A model generated the notes under the pieces. The model did not search any database. It had not been told where the DNA came from and saw only the letters and a list, made by a program, of their open reading frames with translations. A stretch of 64,000 nucleotides of DNA from Altericroceibacterium spongiae (lineage in GTDB: Bacteria; Pseudomonadota; Alphaproteobacteria; Sphingomonadales; Sphingomonadaceae), in assembly GCF_003610805.1 (NCBI RefSeq), contig NZ_RAPF01000003.1:186001-250000 (forward strand). Direction: 5' to 3'. The position numbers and the translations under genes were made by a program. Positions 45,506-54,067 of this stretch are shown piece after piece. Each line of letters starts with the position of its first letter. Within the stretch, counting starts at the first letter, position 1.

Positions 45506-46824
45506 GCGGTGACCTTCTGGCTTTTTCCGGTTTTGCTCTTTGCGCGCAGCGCTCTTTCCTCATCGGAAATGTTATATTCGCGCCAGTCTTCACCCTTAGG
45601 AATCATACCCTGAAAAGTCATCAGATTTGCCTGAGGGATGCTGGGTTCCGTCGTGCCGATAGCGGGCTCGCCTTTTTGCACGGCCTGTGCGGCTCGATAC
45701 ATTTGAGTTCGGAAAGTGAAGATGGCCTTGTCGCTCGATCCCAGATGATCTTCGCTGCGATCGGCAATTCGGCCCATCGATTCCCACATTGCCATATCCT
45801 GGCATGGTATGCCGTAAATTCCGGTGAAATCACCAGCTTTCATGGCTTCGCGATCCTGAAGATAGTTGTTTTCGTAATTGCGCATCTTCCTGAAGGTCAC
45901 AGGCTCTACGTCCTTGCCGATTTCGGCACCGCAGAATTTCCGCCAGGCATCACGGCTGATGCCTTTCTCAGGATGCCATGCAATCCAGTAGAAGAAGGTG
46001 TTTTCGTCGTCGATCGGGATCAGCAGCTGGCTGAGATGATATTGATCGTTGGATGGAATGATCGCCGTGAAGGGTGCAATGAACAGCGATGTGCGGACAT
46101 AATCCTGTTTATCCGCATCGCGGATCGGCTTGCGGATCGCGGCATAGCGGAAGCCGAACGAGGTCTTCTCGACCTCGATACGGGGTGATTTGTCGGCCGA
46201 TGGGCGCAACCAGGCAGTGTCCGTTGCCGTCGAGCCACTGACGTCGTCTGCTGTGGGCATATTGGTTGAATGCAGACTGGAGCTATGAGACGAGTCGATT
46301 GCTCCTTCGAGAATCTGCGCCCAGTTACAGGCTGCATGAATCTTCATGATCGATATTTTTTCATCGGGCGCGGAGGACCAGTTCGGCGCGTTGAATTCAC
46401 CGACATTATCGGGATCTCCCATCCACACCCAGATAAATCCTGCCGCTTCAGTCACCGGGAAAGCCCGGGTTTTCATTTTCTTGCGCAGAGCTGAATCTTC
46501 GGGTTCGGACGACATGTCGAGGACATTGCCGTTCACGTCGAATTTCCACCCGTGATACAGGCAACGTAAACCGCATTCTTCGTTTCTGCCGAAAACCAGC
46601 GATGCACGACGGTGCGGACAAAGTTCGTCAAGGGCGCCTACGCGGCCTTCGCTGTCGCGAAACACTACCATGTTTTCGCCCAGCAGCCGTACGCGGAGCG
46701 GTGTGCAGTCGGGTTCTGCCACTTCTTCGCTCATGCATGCGGGAATCCAGTGCTGCCGCATGAGCTGACCCATGGGGGCGTCGCCTTCCACGCGACATAA
46801 AAGATCGTTTTGCTCGGGTGTCAT
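45502..46824 (-). CDS. Rieske oxygenase, phthalate 4,5-dioxygenase-like (LigXa-like)
   Basis: A 440-residue oxygenase component. The Rieske ligands are in ELCPHRRASLVFG and CLYHGWKFD. The catalytic domain has the family block ILEGAIDSSHSSSLHS, where Asp and two His bind the mononuclear iron, and the C-terminal stretch NYLQDREAMKAGDFTGIYG typical of the phthalate-dioxygenase group. This group includes phthalate 4,5-dioxygenase and the DDVA O-demethylase LigXa. The divergent genes (Gfo/Idh/MocA dehydrogenase and decarboxylase) favour the phthalate-type reading. Electrons could come from the ferredoxin pair at 42.7-44.2 kb. ATG 46824 is the start. Confidence 0.88.
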   Translation of the reverse strand: MTPEQNDLLCRVEGDAPMGQLMRQHWIPACMSEEVAEPDCTPLRVRLLGENMVVFRDSEGRVGALDELCPHRRASLVFGRNEECGLRCLYHGWKFDVNGNVLDMSSEPEDSALRKKMKTRAFPVTEAAGFIWVWMGDPDNVGEFNAPNWSSAPDEKISIMKIHAACNWAQILEGAIDSSHSSSLHSTNMPTADDVSGSTATDTAWLRPSADKSPRIEVEKTSFGFRYAAIRKPIRDADKQDYVRTSLFIAPFTAIIPSNDQYHLSQLLIPIDDENTFFYWIAWHPEKGISRDAWRKFCGAEIGKDVEPVTFRKMRNYENNYLQDREAMKAGDFTGIYGIPCQDMAMWESMGRIADRSEDHLGSSDKAIFTFRTQMYRAAQAVQKGEPAIGTTEPSIPQANLMTFQGMIPKGEDWREYNISDEERALRAKSKTGKSQKVTA

Positions 46825-46922
46825 CGTCAGCCTCTCTAATAATCGACAAGATAGATGAATGACCTGACTTCAAGCCGGATGAGGACGTTTCCTCGATCTG
46901 TCAGCTTGAGGCGGGTTGTCAT

Positions 46923-46940
46923 TACTTCTATATAGAAGTA
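46923..46940. promoter_or_regulatory. Perfect palindromic operator TACTTCTA-TA-TAGAAGTA
   Basis: An 18-bp perfect palindrome in the divergent promoter region between the Rieske/nadC operon and the dehydrogenase/decarboxylase operon. It has identical arms to the site at 23280. Confidence 0.75.
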
Positions 46941-46998
46941 GAGTGCATTGCAAGAGAAAATACCCATCGGTAACCGGTGGGCTGGAGAGGCAAGAGAT

Positions 46999-48186
46999 AT
47001 GAAAAGTGTCAATCTGGGAATTGTCGGCCTTGGCCGCGGCTTCATGCTGACTCTTCCTGCGCTGCGTTCACATCCGCTGGTCCGGCTGGTGGGTGCTTTC
47101 GATCTGCGTCCCGAAGCATTGGCGCAGTTTGCCGAGGAATTTGGCGGGCGCGGCCATAAAACACTCGAGTCTCTGCTGACCGATCCCAAGGTGGAAGCGG
47201 TTTATATCGCAACGCCCCATGGGGCCCATGCTGAACAGGCTATAGCGGCTTTACGCGCGGGCCGGCATGTTCTGGTCGAAAAGCCTATGGCGACAACGGT
47301 GAGCGATTGCGCGCGTATGGCTCAGGCGGCGGAGAAAGCGGGTCAACTGCTCATGGTCGGTCCCAGCCATGGGTTTGATGAACCTGTACGGGTGGCGGCT
47401 GATCTGGTCGCGTCCGGACGCTATGGTCCGGTTCGGCAGGTCACTACCTTCAACTTTACGGATTTCATGTACAGACCGCGTCGCCCTGAGGAACTGGATG
47501 ACCAGAAAGGGGGCGGGGTGGTATACAGTCAGGCCGCGCATCAGATCGATGTCGTGCGCCGTATTATAGGCCAGCCGGTTGCATCTGTTCGTGCTGTTAC
47601 AGGCAACTGGGACAAAGCTCGGCCCAGCGCTGGCGCCTATACCGCCCTGATGACATTCAAGGGCGGTGCCGCTGCATCGCTGACTTATAGCGGCTATGCT
47701 CATTATGACAGTGATGAACTGGTCGGCTGGATTTCCGAACTCGGTCAGAAAAAAGATTCATCGCGTTATGGTGAGGCGCGTAAGGCGCTGACTGCGCTCT
47801 CGGGAGAAAAGGAAATACGGGCCAAACTGTCGCGGACCTATGGCGTGCCGGGACAGGTTCCAGCTTCGCAACCGCCTCATCACGAGCATTTCGGCTTTTT
47901 GCTGGTCAGTTGCGAGCATGCCGACCTCAAGGTTCTGCCCACCGGTATAGAGGTCTTTTCCGACAAAATACGCGAAACTGTTGAGGTCGCGCCACCCGCA
48001 CTCCCGCGAGCCTCGGTGATTGAGGAATTTGCCGAGGCTTTGTCCGACCCGCACCGGGCGGTGCATGACGGGCGCTGGGGGCTGGACACGATGGCCTGTT
48101 GCGCAGCGCTTGCCCGATCGAGCGAAGTCGGCGCCGAAATTGACCCGCATCTCATCATTCAAGAAGAAACGGAGAAGCTGACCTGA
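46999..48186 (+). CDS. Gfo/Idh/MocA family dehydrogenase (phthalate dihydrodiol dehydrogenase-like)
   Basis: This 395-residue oxidoreductase has an N-terminal Rossmann domain (LGIVGLGRGFMLTLPAL, about residues 7-23; VYIATPHGAHAEQA; the catalytic Lys of VEKPMATT) and a C-terminal beta-sheet domain. Length and context match Pht4, the dehydrogenase of the phthalate 4,5-dihydroxylation route, which rearomatises the cis-diol. ATG 46999 follows an AAGAGAT element after GGAGAGG. The next gene starts within its stop codon, so the two are coupled. Confidence 0.87.
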   Translation: MKSVNLGIVGLGRGFMLTLPALRSHPLVRLVGAFDLRPEALAQFAEEFGGRGHKTLESLLTDPKVEAVYIATPHGAHAEQAIAALRAGRHVLVEKPMATTVSDCARMAQAAEKAGQLLMVGPSHGFDEPVRVAADLVASGRYGPVRQVTTFNFTDFMYRPRRPEELDDQKGGGVVYSQAAHQIDVVRRIIGQPVASVRAVTGNWDKARPSAGAYTALMTFKGGAAASLTYSGYAHYDSDELVGWISELGQKKDSSRYGEARKALTALSGEKEIRAKLSRTYGVPGQVPASQPPHHEHFGFLLVSCEHADLKVLPTGIEVFSDKIRETVEVAPPALPRASVIEEFAEALSDPHRAVHDGRWGLDTMACCAALARSSEVGAEIDPHLIIQEETEKLT

Positions 48187-49178
48187 TGACCCGCCTGAAT
48201 CTTTCGCTCGCCTGCTGGGGATATGATCGTACCGAAGCTCTGCAGACTGGTCTGGTGAGGCCGGACGGTATTGACCTCAACTTTCAGGCGCTGGATGTCG
48301 AGGAAACCTTCTTTCGCATGTTGCGGAACCGCGAATTCGATGTCGCGGAGCTCTCCATGTCGTCTTATTGTGTTACGCTGGGGAGGGAGGATCCTCCTTT
48401 TATCGCTATCCCGGTGTTTCCGTCGCGTTTTTTTCGTCATTCCTGCATTTTCGTGTCGACAAAAAGCGGCATTGAAAAACCGCAGGACCTCGTAGGCAAG
48501 CGGGTCGGTGTGCCCGAATATCAGATGACCGCACCGGTCTGGATTCGCGGCATTCTGCAAGACGAATATGGTATCGATCCGTCGTCGGTCACCTATGTGA
48601 CCGGAGGGGAGGAGACACCGGGGCGTGAAGAAAAGCTGAAGCTCGATTTGCCGGATCGTTTCAGGGTCGAACCGATCGGCGCGACGCAAACGCTGGCGCG
48701 GATGCTTGCCGATGGAGAAATCGATGCGCTGCATACTGCACGGGCACCGTCTACTTTCTATAGCGAACCAGACAAGGTGCGCCGCCTGTTTCCTGACTTC
48801 GTAGACGTGGAGAAAGCCTATTTCAGCAAAACCGGAATTTTCCCCATCATGCACGTCGTGGCCATTAGCCGGGAAATTTATGAGCAAAATCGCTGGATCG
48901 CGCAGGCACTCTACAAAGCGTTCACAGAAGCGCAGAGGCTGACCTATGAGCAGTTGAAAGTGTCTGCATCGCTCAAGACCATGCTGCCCTGGCAGATCGC
49001 GATGGTTGAAGAAACGATAGACGCTATGGGGCAGGATTGGTGGCCCTATGGGGTCGAGCGTAACCGCCATGTTATTGAGACATTCACCCGCTATCATCAC
49101 GAACAGGGCCTTTCCCCACGGCAACTTACTGTAGAAGAGATGTTCGCGCCGGAAACCTTCTCGAAATTCGTGATCTGA
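48186..49178 (+). CDS. 4,5-dihydroxyphthalate decarboxylase-like protein
   Basis: This 330-residue protein matches the Pht5/OphC family. These decarboxylases have a periplasmic-binding-protein-like fold and turn 4,5-dihydroxyphthalate into protocatechuate. Recognisable blocks are LACWGYDRTEALQTG, FDVAELSMSSYCVTLG, LVGKRVGVPEYQMTA, and FPIMHVVAISREIYEQN. No signal peptide is present, which fits an enzyme rather than a transporter binding protein. Translation is coupled to the preceding dehydrogenase (TGATG). A hairpin follows. The substrate may be another ortho-dihydroxy aromatic acid. Confidence 0.87.
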   Translation: MTRLNLSLACWGYDRTEALQTGLVRPDGIDLNFQALDVEETFFRMLRNREFDVAELSMSSYCVTLGREDPPFIAIPVFPSRFFRHSCIFVSTKSGIEKPQDLVGKRVGVPEYQMTAPVWIRGILQDEYGIDPSSVTYVTGGEETPGREEKLKLDLPDRFRVEPIGATQTLARMLADGEIDALHTARAPSTFYSEPDKVRRLFPDFVDVEKAYFSKTGIFPIMHVVAISREIYEQNRWIAQALYKAFTEAQRLTYEQLKVSASLKTMLPWQIAMVEETIDAMGQDWWPYGVERNRHVIETFTRYHHEQGLSPRQLTVEEMFAPETFSKFVI

Positions 49179-49185
49179 TAAAACA

Positions 49186-49210
49186 CACCCGCCATTCTGT
49201 GTGGCGGGTG
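49186..49210 (+). terminator. Hairpin after the decarboxylase gene
   Basis: A perfect 9-bp stem CACCCGCCA/TGGCGGGTG with a 7-base loop starts 8 bases behind the stop. There is no T-run after it. Confidence 0.6.
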
Positions 49211-49311
49211 CTGTATGGAGGTAATGGCGGCAAGCAAATGTCAGTCAGTACTCCACCGCCAGATGCCGCAGTGCTCCCGCTTATGCGGGAAACGCCGCGG
49301 CATCCTGTTAT

Positions 49312-50231
49312 TCAAACCTGCCCATTTTCGAGGTGGTCGGCACCTTCAACCAGGGTAGTCAGAAGCTCGGGCATGATTTCTTCGTTCCAGTAATAGCCAC
49401 AATAATGTGCCACGCCGAAGTCCGGCAGGAAGCGGTGCGCATCGGCCATGCGCTTATCCATTTTTTCAATCCCGTCATTGCATTCGAGACCGATAAAAAT
49501 TTTCGCCTTGCCGATATCGAGATCGGTAAGAGGCGCAAAATAGTCTTCGTCCGAATTCTCCATGGCCGGGAGGTGGAAATAATCGATCAGGCCGCCCGAT
49601 GATTTCTGAATTGCATTGGCCAGATCGACAGGAAACCGGATCGTATCGAGTGGGTGCACTGGATAAGACGGCTTTGTTCCGCAACAAATATGGAAACCGA
49701 TTGTCACTTCCTCAGGCAGACCTTTCAGGTGGCCGAGAATGTAATCGGGTGAAGTATACAGCTTGAACAGCTCTTCATAAGGAGCGTCCCGAACCCATGG
49801 ATAGATCTTGGCTCCTGTGCCGCCGATATGAACCATTTCGTTGCAGTAATCGATCTGAATGCACAGATCTTGCGCTGGTATCACTTCCAGCATTCGCCGG
49901 TATTCTTCTTGCAAGGCTTCTTGCCAGGACTTGATAAGGACTGGCTAGGAATCGGTGTCGGGGAACGATATAACGATGACATTATGGGCCCCGGGGATCG
50001 GCATCTGAAACCGGGTCCCTTCAGGAATGATTCCCTGGGTTCAAAGCAGGGGGCTGGGGCAAGAACCTGATTGTTGATTGCATCGATCCATCCCCTGCGC
50101 CTTGGCGTAACTTCACCGTCCGGCAAAAAGCCTGCGCGGCTCCCTACACTACCGGCGATCAGGTCAAAGACCTGCTCTGCCGACTGGCCGGGAATACCCC
50201 CGGTAAACATGATATTATGTTGCAAGATCAT
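49312..50231 (-). pseudogene. MetE-like (UROD/cobalamin-independent methionine synthase superfamily) protein, broken
   Basis: The remains of a roughly 305-codon gene. The N-terminal part (from ATG 50231: FTGGIPGQSAEQVFDLI, then LPDGEVTPRRRGWID) is in one frame. A one-base deletion near 50030-50045 moves to the frame PEGTRFQMPIPGAHNVIVI. An in-frame TAG at 49947-49945 then interrupts it, and the rest (EEYRRMLEVIPAQDLCIQ, IDYCNEMVHIGG, GFHICCGTKPSYP, HYCGYYWNEE) is open to the end. The HICCGT and IDYCNE regions resemble the zinc/methyl-transfer barrel of MetE-like proteins. It lies downstream of the decayed demethylase gene, so both may have served one-carbon transfer. Confidence 0.75.
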
Positions 50232-50282
50232 CTCCTGCCGTTTTGGGCAAATTTTACTGGCTGTGCACAAGCAGAAACCGAC

Positions 50283-50949
50283 TCATTGCTTTCCGGTTTT
50301 GATGGCTTTTTCGAAATAGGGGGCTGGCTGAACAGTGGCCCTGATCTCATGCACCTCATGCTTTTCGACAGATGCCCGCGGTGAATTGGGTTCGCCCCAT
50401 AGCAGCGTCACTTCGGTGCCAGGTTCCGCATCTTCGACATTTACCAGTGAAATCGACAGCAGGTGATCGGCGTTTGCGCAGAAGGCCAGCCAGCGAGACA
50501 TTCCCACCCGTTCACCATTGCGCATAATCGCGTCCGACTGGAGCGCACCGACAATGCGGCAGAAATTTTCAGCTTCGCGGAAAGCCACTGCATCGCCCAG
50601 CATGAAGCCGTCATGTCCTGCCAGTACAAGCTGTTTACCGCGCATGACAGGATAGGGGGGTAAACTTATTGACAGCAATTTCAGAAAGAAATTCAACAAT
50701 TTGCGATCCTCGCAAATGGATTTCTGTCATATGGCAGGATTGTTCGATCAACGCACAGCTATTTTGTCATGACCGTGCTTCAGCTCGCCTGTTTGTGAAT
50801 TCGGCGGGGATGCCCGGGAACAGATCCGTCACCTTCATCGGTGCTTTGATGCGCCCATCCAGATGCGTGCCGCGAAGCAATTCGAGCGGCCCGCCGGCTG
50901 CGCTCATCATGTCTTCCAGATTCGCCGGAGTGCTATTCGTATCTGCCAT
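50283..50949 (-). pseudogene. LigM/DesA-like tetrahydrofolate-dependent O-demethylase (GcvT family), decayed
   Basis: The N-terminus from ATG 50949 reads like DesA/LigM (ending GIPAEFTNRRAEARS) and stops at a TGA (50769-50767) where a Trp codon is expected. Beyond it the same frame continues with family-like NSCALIEQSCHMTEIHLRG and FLSEIAVNKFTP. A frameshift near 50640 then joins GKQLVLAGHDGFMLGDAV, followed directly by the C-terminal block NGERVGMSRWLAFCANADH, TLLWGEPN, and HEIRATVQPAPY. Compared with about 460 residues in intact demethylases, the middle is missing, so nonsense, frameshift and a large internal deletion are all present. Intact relatives move a methyl group from vanillate or syringate to tetrahydrofolate. 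Confidence 0.78.
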
Positions 50950-51392
50950 TCAGATTCTCCATTTTTATTATGTAAACGTACATATCCGGACTGTTCACTG
51001 TGAAAGCTATTCCACCAGAATTGGCAGAAAGCCCGGATCTGAAGCTTCCTTGCAAATACTTCTATATCGAATAATGGGAGGGCGCAGCGATTTGCCAGCG
51101 CACTGTTGATCGCATGAACCTGAAGAACGAACTGCTCGCCATTTTTCTTTCGGCCGCCGGTATCGAAAGATCATTTGGAAAGTCAGGATTAGGTAGATGG
51201 CGCTCATCATGCTAAGGGAGCGTTGCTGACGTCGAAATTTGCGACGGACTTCGACTTTTGATGACCGCCGCCTGCCCTTATTAAGGGGGCCCGGCGTAAC
51301 CGGACGACGACTTCCTTTCATCGGACGACCAGACGCACGACCCGCAGGCTTCAGTCTGCAGACAATTACTTCGTTCTCGAAAGGAACATTCA
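50950..51392. other. Intergenic region with cold-shock leader
   Basis: The left part is the promoter region of the decayed demethylase. It includes TACTTCTATATCGAATAA at 51057-51074, whose left arm matches the palindromes at 23280 and 46923 and whose right arm is degenerate. The right part (about 51200-51392) has several short inverted repeats (GTCGAA/TTCGAC, CTGCAG-type) and probably is the long structured 5' leader usual for cspA genes. Confidence 0.45.
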
Positions 51393-51605
51393 ATGGCCAA
51401 AATAGGCACGGTTAAATTTTTCAACGCTGACAAGGGTTATGGCTTCATCCAGCCAGATGACGGTTCGGCTGACAGCTTCGTCCATATTACTGCCGTTCAG
51501 GCAGCCGGTATGCAGACGCTCGATAAGGATCAGCGTCTCAATTACGAAGTCGAACAGGGCCGCAACGGCAAGGAAAGCGCCGTAAACCTCTCTTCGGCAG
51601 ACTGA
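51393..51605 (+). CDS. Cold-shock protein, CspA family
   Basis: A 70-residue single cold-shock domain that binds single-stranded RNA and DNA and melts RNA structure. The two RNP motifs are GTVKFFNADKGYGFIQPDD (RNP1 within KGYGFI) and SFVHITAVQ (RNP2). A good ribosome-binding site GAAAGGAAC precedes ATG 51393. A strong hairpin follows. It is a single-gene unit. Confidence 0.96.
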   Translation: MAKIGTVKFFNADKGYGFIQPDDGSADSFVHITAVQAAGMQTLDKDQRLNYEVEQGRNGKESAVNLSSAD

Positions 51606-51618
51606 TCTGCGATCCGAC

Positions 51619-51659
51619 GCCCCTCCCGCTTTCCCGTTATGTGAAAAAGCGGGAGGGGC
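51619..51659 (+). terminator. Terminator after the cold-shock gene
   Basis: A perfect 14-bp stem, GCCCCTCCCGCTTT with its complement, encloses a 13-base loop. No T-run follows. Confidence 0.75.
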
Positions 51660-51817
51660 AGGAACGTCTCGGCAAATTCCTGGCGTGCTGCCCGCCAGTA
51701 TTCGCAAAAGATATGTTGACGATGATGCGATCGTGGTGGCACTAGGCCGCCGGTTCGCTGAGCGTTTGCAAAACTTATTGCCAAACACTTGGCTGACGAT
51801 GACGCAGGTCATTCAAT

Positions 51818-51891
51818 GCGGGTGTAGCTCAATGGTAGAGCAGCAGCTTCCCAAGCTGACGACGAGGGTTCGATTCCCTTCACCCGCTCCA
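51818..51891 (+). tRNA. tRNA-Gly (CCC)
   Basis: A complete cloverleaf: acceptor GCGGGTG/CACCCGC, D-arm GCTCAATGGTAGAGC, anticodon arm CAGCTTCCCAAGCTG giving anticodon CCC, T-arm GAGGGTTCGATTCCCTT, then T and encoded CCA. An integrase remnant lies about 200 bases behind its 3' end, so it is a likely integration target. Confidence 0.97.
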
Positions 51892-52093
51892 GCGCTACCT
51901 TCCCAAAACATCCCGGAAACGCTATAAAGCCCTTGGAAACCCGAGGTTTTCTGGCGTTCGATTGTCCTGCATCTGGCCGCATGGTCTCGCCAAGTTTCGC
52001 TGATTTGAGGGCCATTTTGGGGGGCATGCAGATTTCCGCCAATTTGAGTAGCCCACAATCTGGGGGGCACGCATCGGGTGCAGTTCTGAAATC

Positions 52094-52653
52094 ATGGCGC
52101 TAACAGACGTTTCAATTCGCAAAGTTATACCTAGTGCGAAAGCCTACAAAATGGGCGACTCATTAGGGCTCTTCCTCTTGGTGCAGCCAAGCGGCGGGAA
52201 ACTGTGGCGAATGAAGTATCGCGTCGATGGGGCGAGAGGAAGCTGGGCCTCGGAACCTATCCAGAAATAGGGCTGGCAGAGACCCGTAGAAGGCGCGAGA
52301 GCAGAGGCGAGAAGCAGTGTGAAAAGGCGTGTTCGAGGCTGAATGCCGAAAATACCTTTGGTTCAATCGCTGCGGAGTTTTGCGAAAAGCGCAAGCGCGA
52401 TGGCTCGCGCGCCTGGAGACGGGCAACCGCGAAGCGGTGCGAGTATCTGCTGTCGGTCCTCAACAGTTCGATTAGCAATTTGCCCGTTACGGACATTGAG
52501 CCAGCTAACGTCCTGGCAGCCGTTCGTCGGATCGGGAGCAAGGGAAAACTGGAGAGCGCCAAACGGACCTTGCAGCTGGCAGATATGCGAGACTTGCCGA
52601 ATTGGTGCTGTCTTCGCGCGCAATTGCTCGACATCATACTCAAGTCTGTCTGA
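52094..52653 (+). pseudogene. P4-type tyrosine integrase, N-terminal remnant
   Basis: From ATG 52094 the frame gives the DUF4102 N-terminal domain of P4-like integrases (MALTDVSIRKVIPSAKAYKM, then LFLLVQPSGGKLWRMKYRVDG). A one-base deletion near 52220 shifts the frame, and ERKLGLGTYPEIGLAETRR plus the SAM-like core-binding region (NTFGSIAAEF, EPANVLAAVRRI) follow in a second frame to about 52600. The catalytic domain with its Arg-His-Arg-Tyr residues is missing. Its direction, reading away from the 3' end of tRNA-Gly, fits the usual island layout. Confidence 0.82.
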
Positions 52654-52808
52654 GTTCGCGTGTCATTGCTGGCCGTGACGATGCCCACGAGAGAAAAGTG
52701 ACGACATCATAATTAATGACGTGCAGAGGATAGGCAGAGCGCAGATAACTGATCGTGAGCTCGCTCGCTGTTGTACTCTTGGTCACGATACTCAGATTCT
52801 ACATGATT

Positions 52809-53064
52809 AACTGGTCGAGAGAAGTTGGGCAGACCTGGCTTACGTACTGTCCCTGACGATGCAAAGGCAGACGGAGGGCTCATGGTGGCCGTGATCCAGA
52901 TAGCCATAGCGTGCGGCTTCACGATCGGCGGTATCGCCTTCGATGGAGTCGATCTGGTCTACGGGTTTGCGGGAAGCGCGATGATCCTGATCCTCTCCGC
53001 CGCGGCTTCCATCATGCTGGCCAAGCTGATCGGAAAGCACTCCGTTTCCATTCAAAGCCGATAG
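52809..53064 (+). pseudogene. MFS transporter, C-terminal remnant
   Basis: Only the last part of a DHA1-type MFS exporter remains: QTWLT, then after a frameshift near 52843 TVPDDAKADGGLMVAVIQIA and two membrane segments (FTIGGIAFDGV, FAGSAMILILSAAASIML). The N-terminal ten or so helices are missing, apparently lost where the integrase remnant abuts. The stop overlaps the 3' end of the LysR gene. Confidence 0.7.
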
Positions 53065-53975
53065 GGTGACCCATCACGCGAAGCATCGGCGGCAAGCAGG
53101 TCGATAAGGGCCCGTTGCCCCGGCTTCATATAGAGGGATCTTGGCCAGACCGCGTGGATGGGCATTTCGGCACCTGACGCATCATCAAGCACCGAAACGA
53201 GGGCGCCTGACGCCAGGCTTTTCGCGACAAGCCATGTCGGCAATTGTGCCAGTCCGGCCCCCGCTAGCGTGGCCTGCAGCATGGCATCCCCATCGCTGAA
53301 TTCGTGCCGCGCATGGATGACTTGCGAAGTTATCTCTCCGTCGTTCTGGCGTAAAAGCCAGCCGGGCGGCACGCCATCGCGGCGGCTGCCGATGATGCAA
53401 TCGTGGTCGATCAACTCGGCGGACCGTTCGGGTGCCTTGTGGCCGGCAAGATAGGCTGGGCTGGCACAGATCACCAAGCGTTGCCGACCAAGCCGCCGCG
53501 CAACCAGATCTGCATCACTGGTCAGCGTTCCGATCCGCACGACGAGATCTATGCCATCCTCCACCAGATTGGCACGCCGTTCGGTGAAACTCACCGCAAG
53601 GTCCAATGCCGGGTGTCTTTCGGCAAGGCGCATCAGGACGGGCATCACGTGGCGGCGTCCGAAGGCCGCGGGAAGATGGATGTTGAGCCTTCCCGAAACC
53701 TGACCGCTATCCGCCATGACCGAGCTTTCCAGTCCCTCGACATCCGACAGGATCGACGACCAGCCGTCAAAATAGCGCTGTCCTTCCGGGGTCAGCGAAA
53801 GGCGGCGGGTAGTGCGATGCAGCAGCTTCGTTCCCAGCCGTGCCTCCAGCCGGCTGACGCTCTTGCCCACAGCCGAACCGCTCAGCCCCAGCTGGGCACC
53901 GGCAGAGGTAAAAGAGCCAGCGCGGACGGTTTCCACGAATTCGGGCACGCCGGAAAAGGGATCCTTGAGTTCCAT
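53052..53975 (-). CDS. LysR family transcriptional regulator
   Basis: A 307-residue regulator. The N-terminal winged helix has FVETVRAGSFTSAGAQLGLS and GKSVSRLEARLGTKLLHRTT, followed by the linker helix and a substrate-binding domain (LAVSFTERRANLVEDGIDLV, RLVICASPAYLAGH). ATG 53975 starts at the conserved MELKDPFSGV region; the frame is open 14 codons upstream. It faces the LLM/OYE/SnoaL operon across a 92-base promoter region and probably controls it in response to a small effector. Confidence 0.93.
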   Translation of the reverse strand: MELKDPFSGVPEFVETVRAGSFTSAGAQLGLSGSAVGKSVSRLEARLGTKLLHRTTRRLSLTPEGQRYFDGWSSILSDVEGLESSVMADSGQVSGRLNIHLPAAFGRRHVMPVLMRLAERHPALDLAVSFTERRANLVEDGIDLVVRIGTLTSDADLVARRLGRQRLVICASPAYLAGHKAPERSAELIDHDCIIGSRRDGVPPGWLLRQNDGEITSQVIHARHEFSDGDAMLQATLAGAGLAQLPTWLVAKSLASGALVSVLDDASGAEMPIHAVWPRSLYMKPGQRALIDLLAADASRDGSPYRL

Positions 53976-54067
53976 TATTATGGAATTGAACGCCGGAATG
54001 AATGGAATGCAAGCCATATTATCATTCCATCACCAATCAATAAGTTGGGATGCGAAAGGAACGCACC

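Noticed and set aside
48186-49178. ABC transporter substrate-binding protein
   Set aside because: The fold is similar, but there is no signal peptide or transporter neighbour, and the sequence and context match 4,5-dihydroxyphthalate decarboxylases.
51007-51393. Reverse-strand open frame upstream of the cold-shock gene
   Set aside because: It lies over the structured cspA-type leader and is rich in Arg and Ser, as expected from GC-rich untranslated sequence.
51809-52070. Reverse-strand open frames across tRNA-Gly
   Set aside because: They contain GNRTLVVSLGS-type sequence from the antisense of a tRNA and are not genes.
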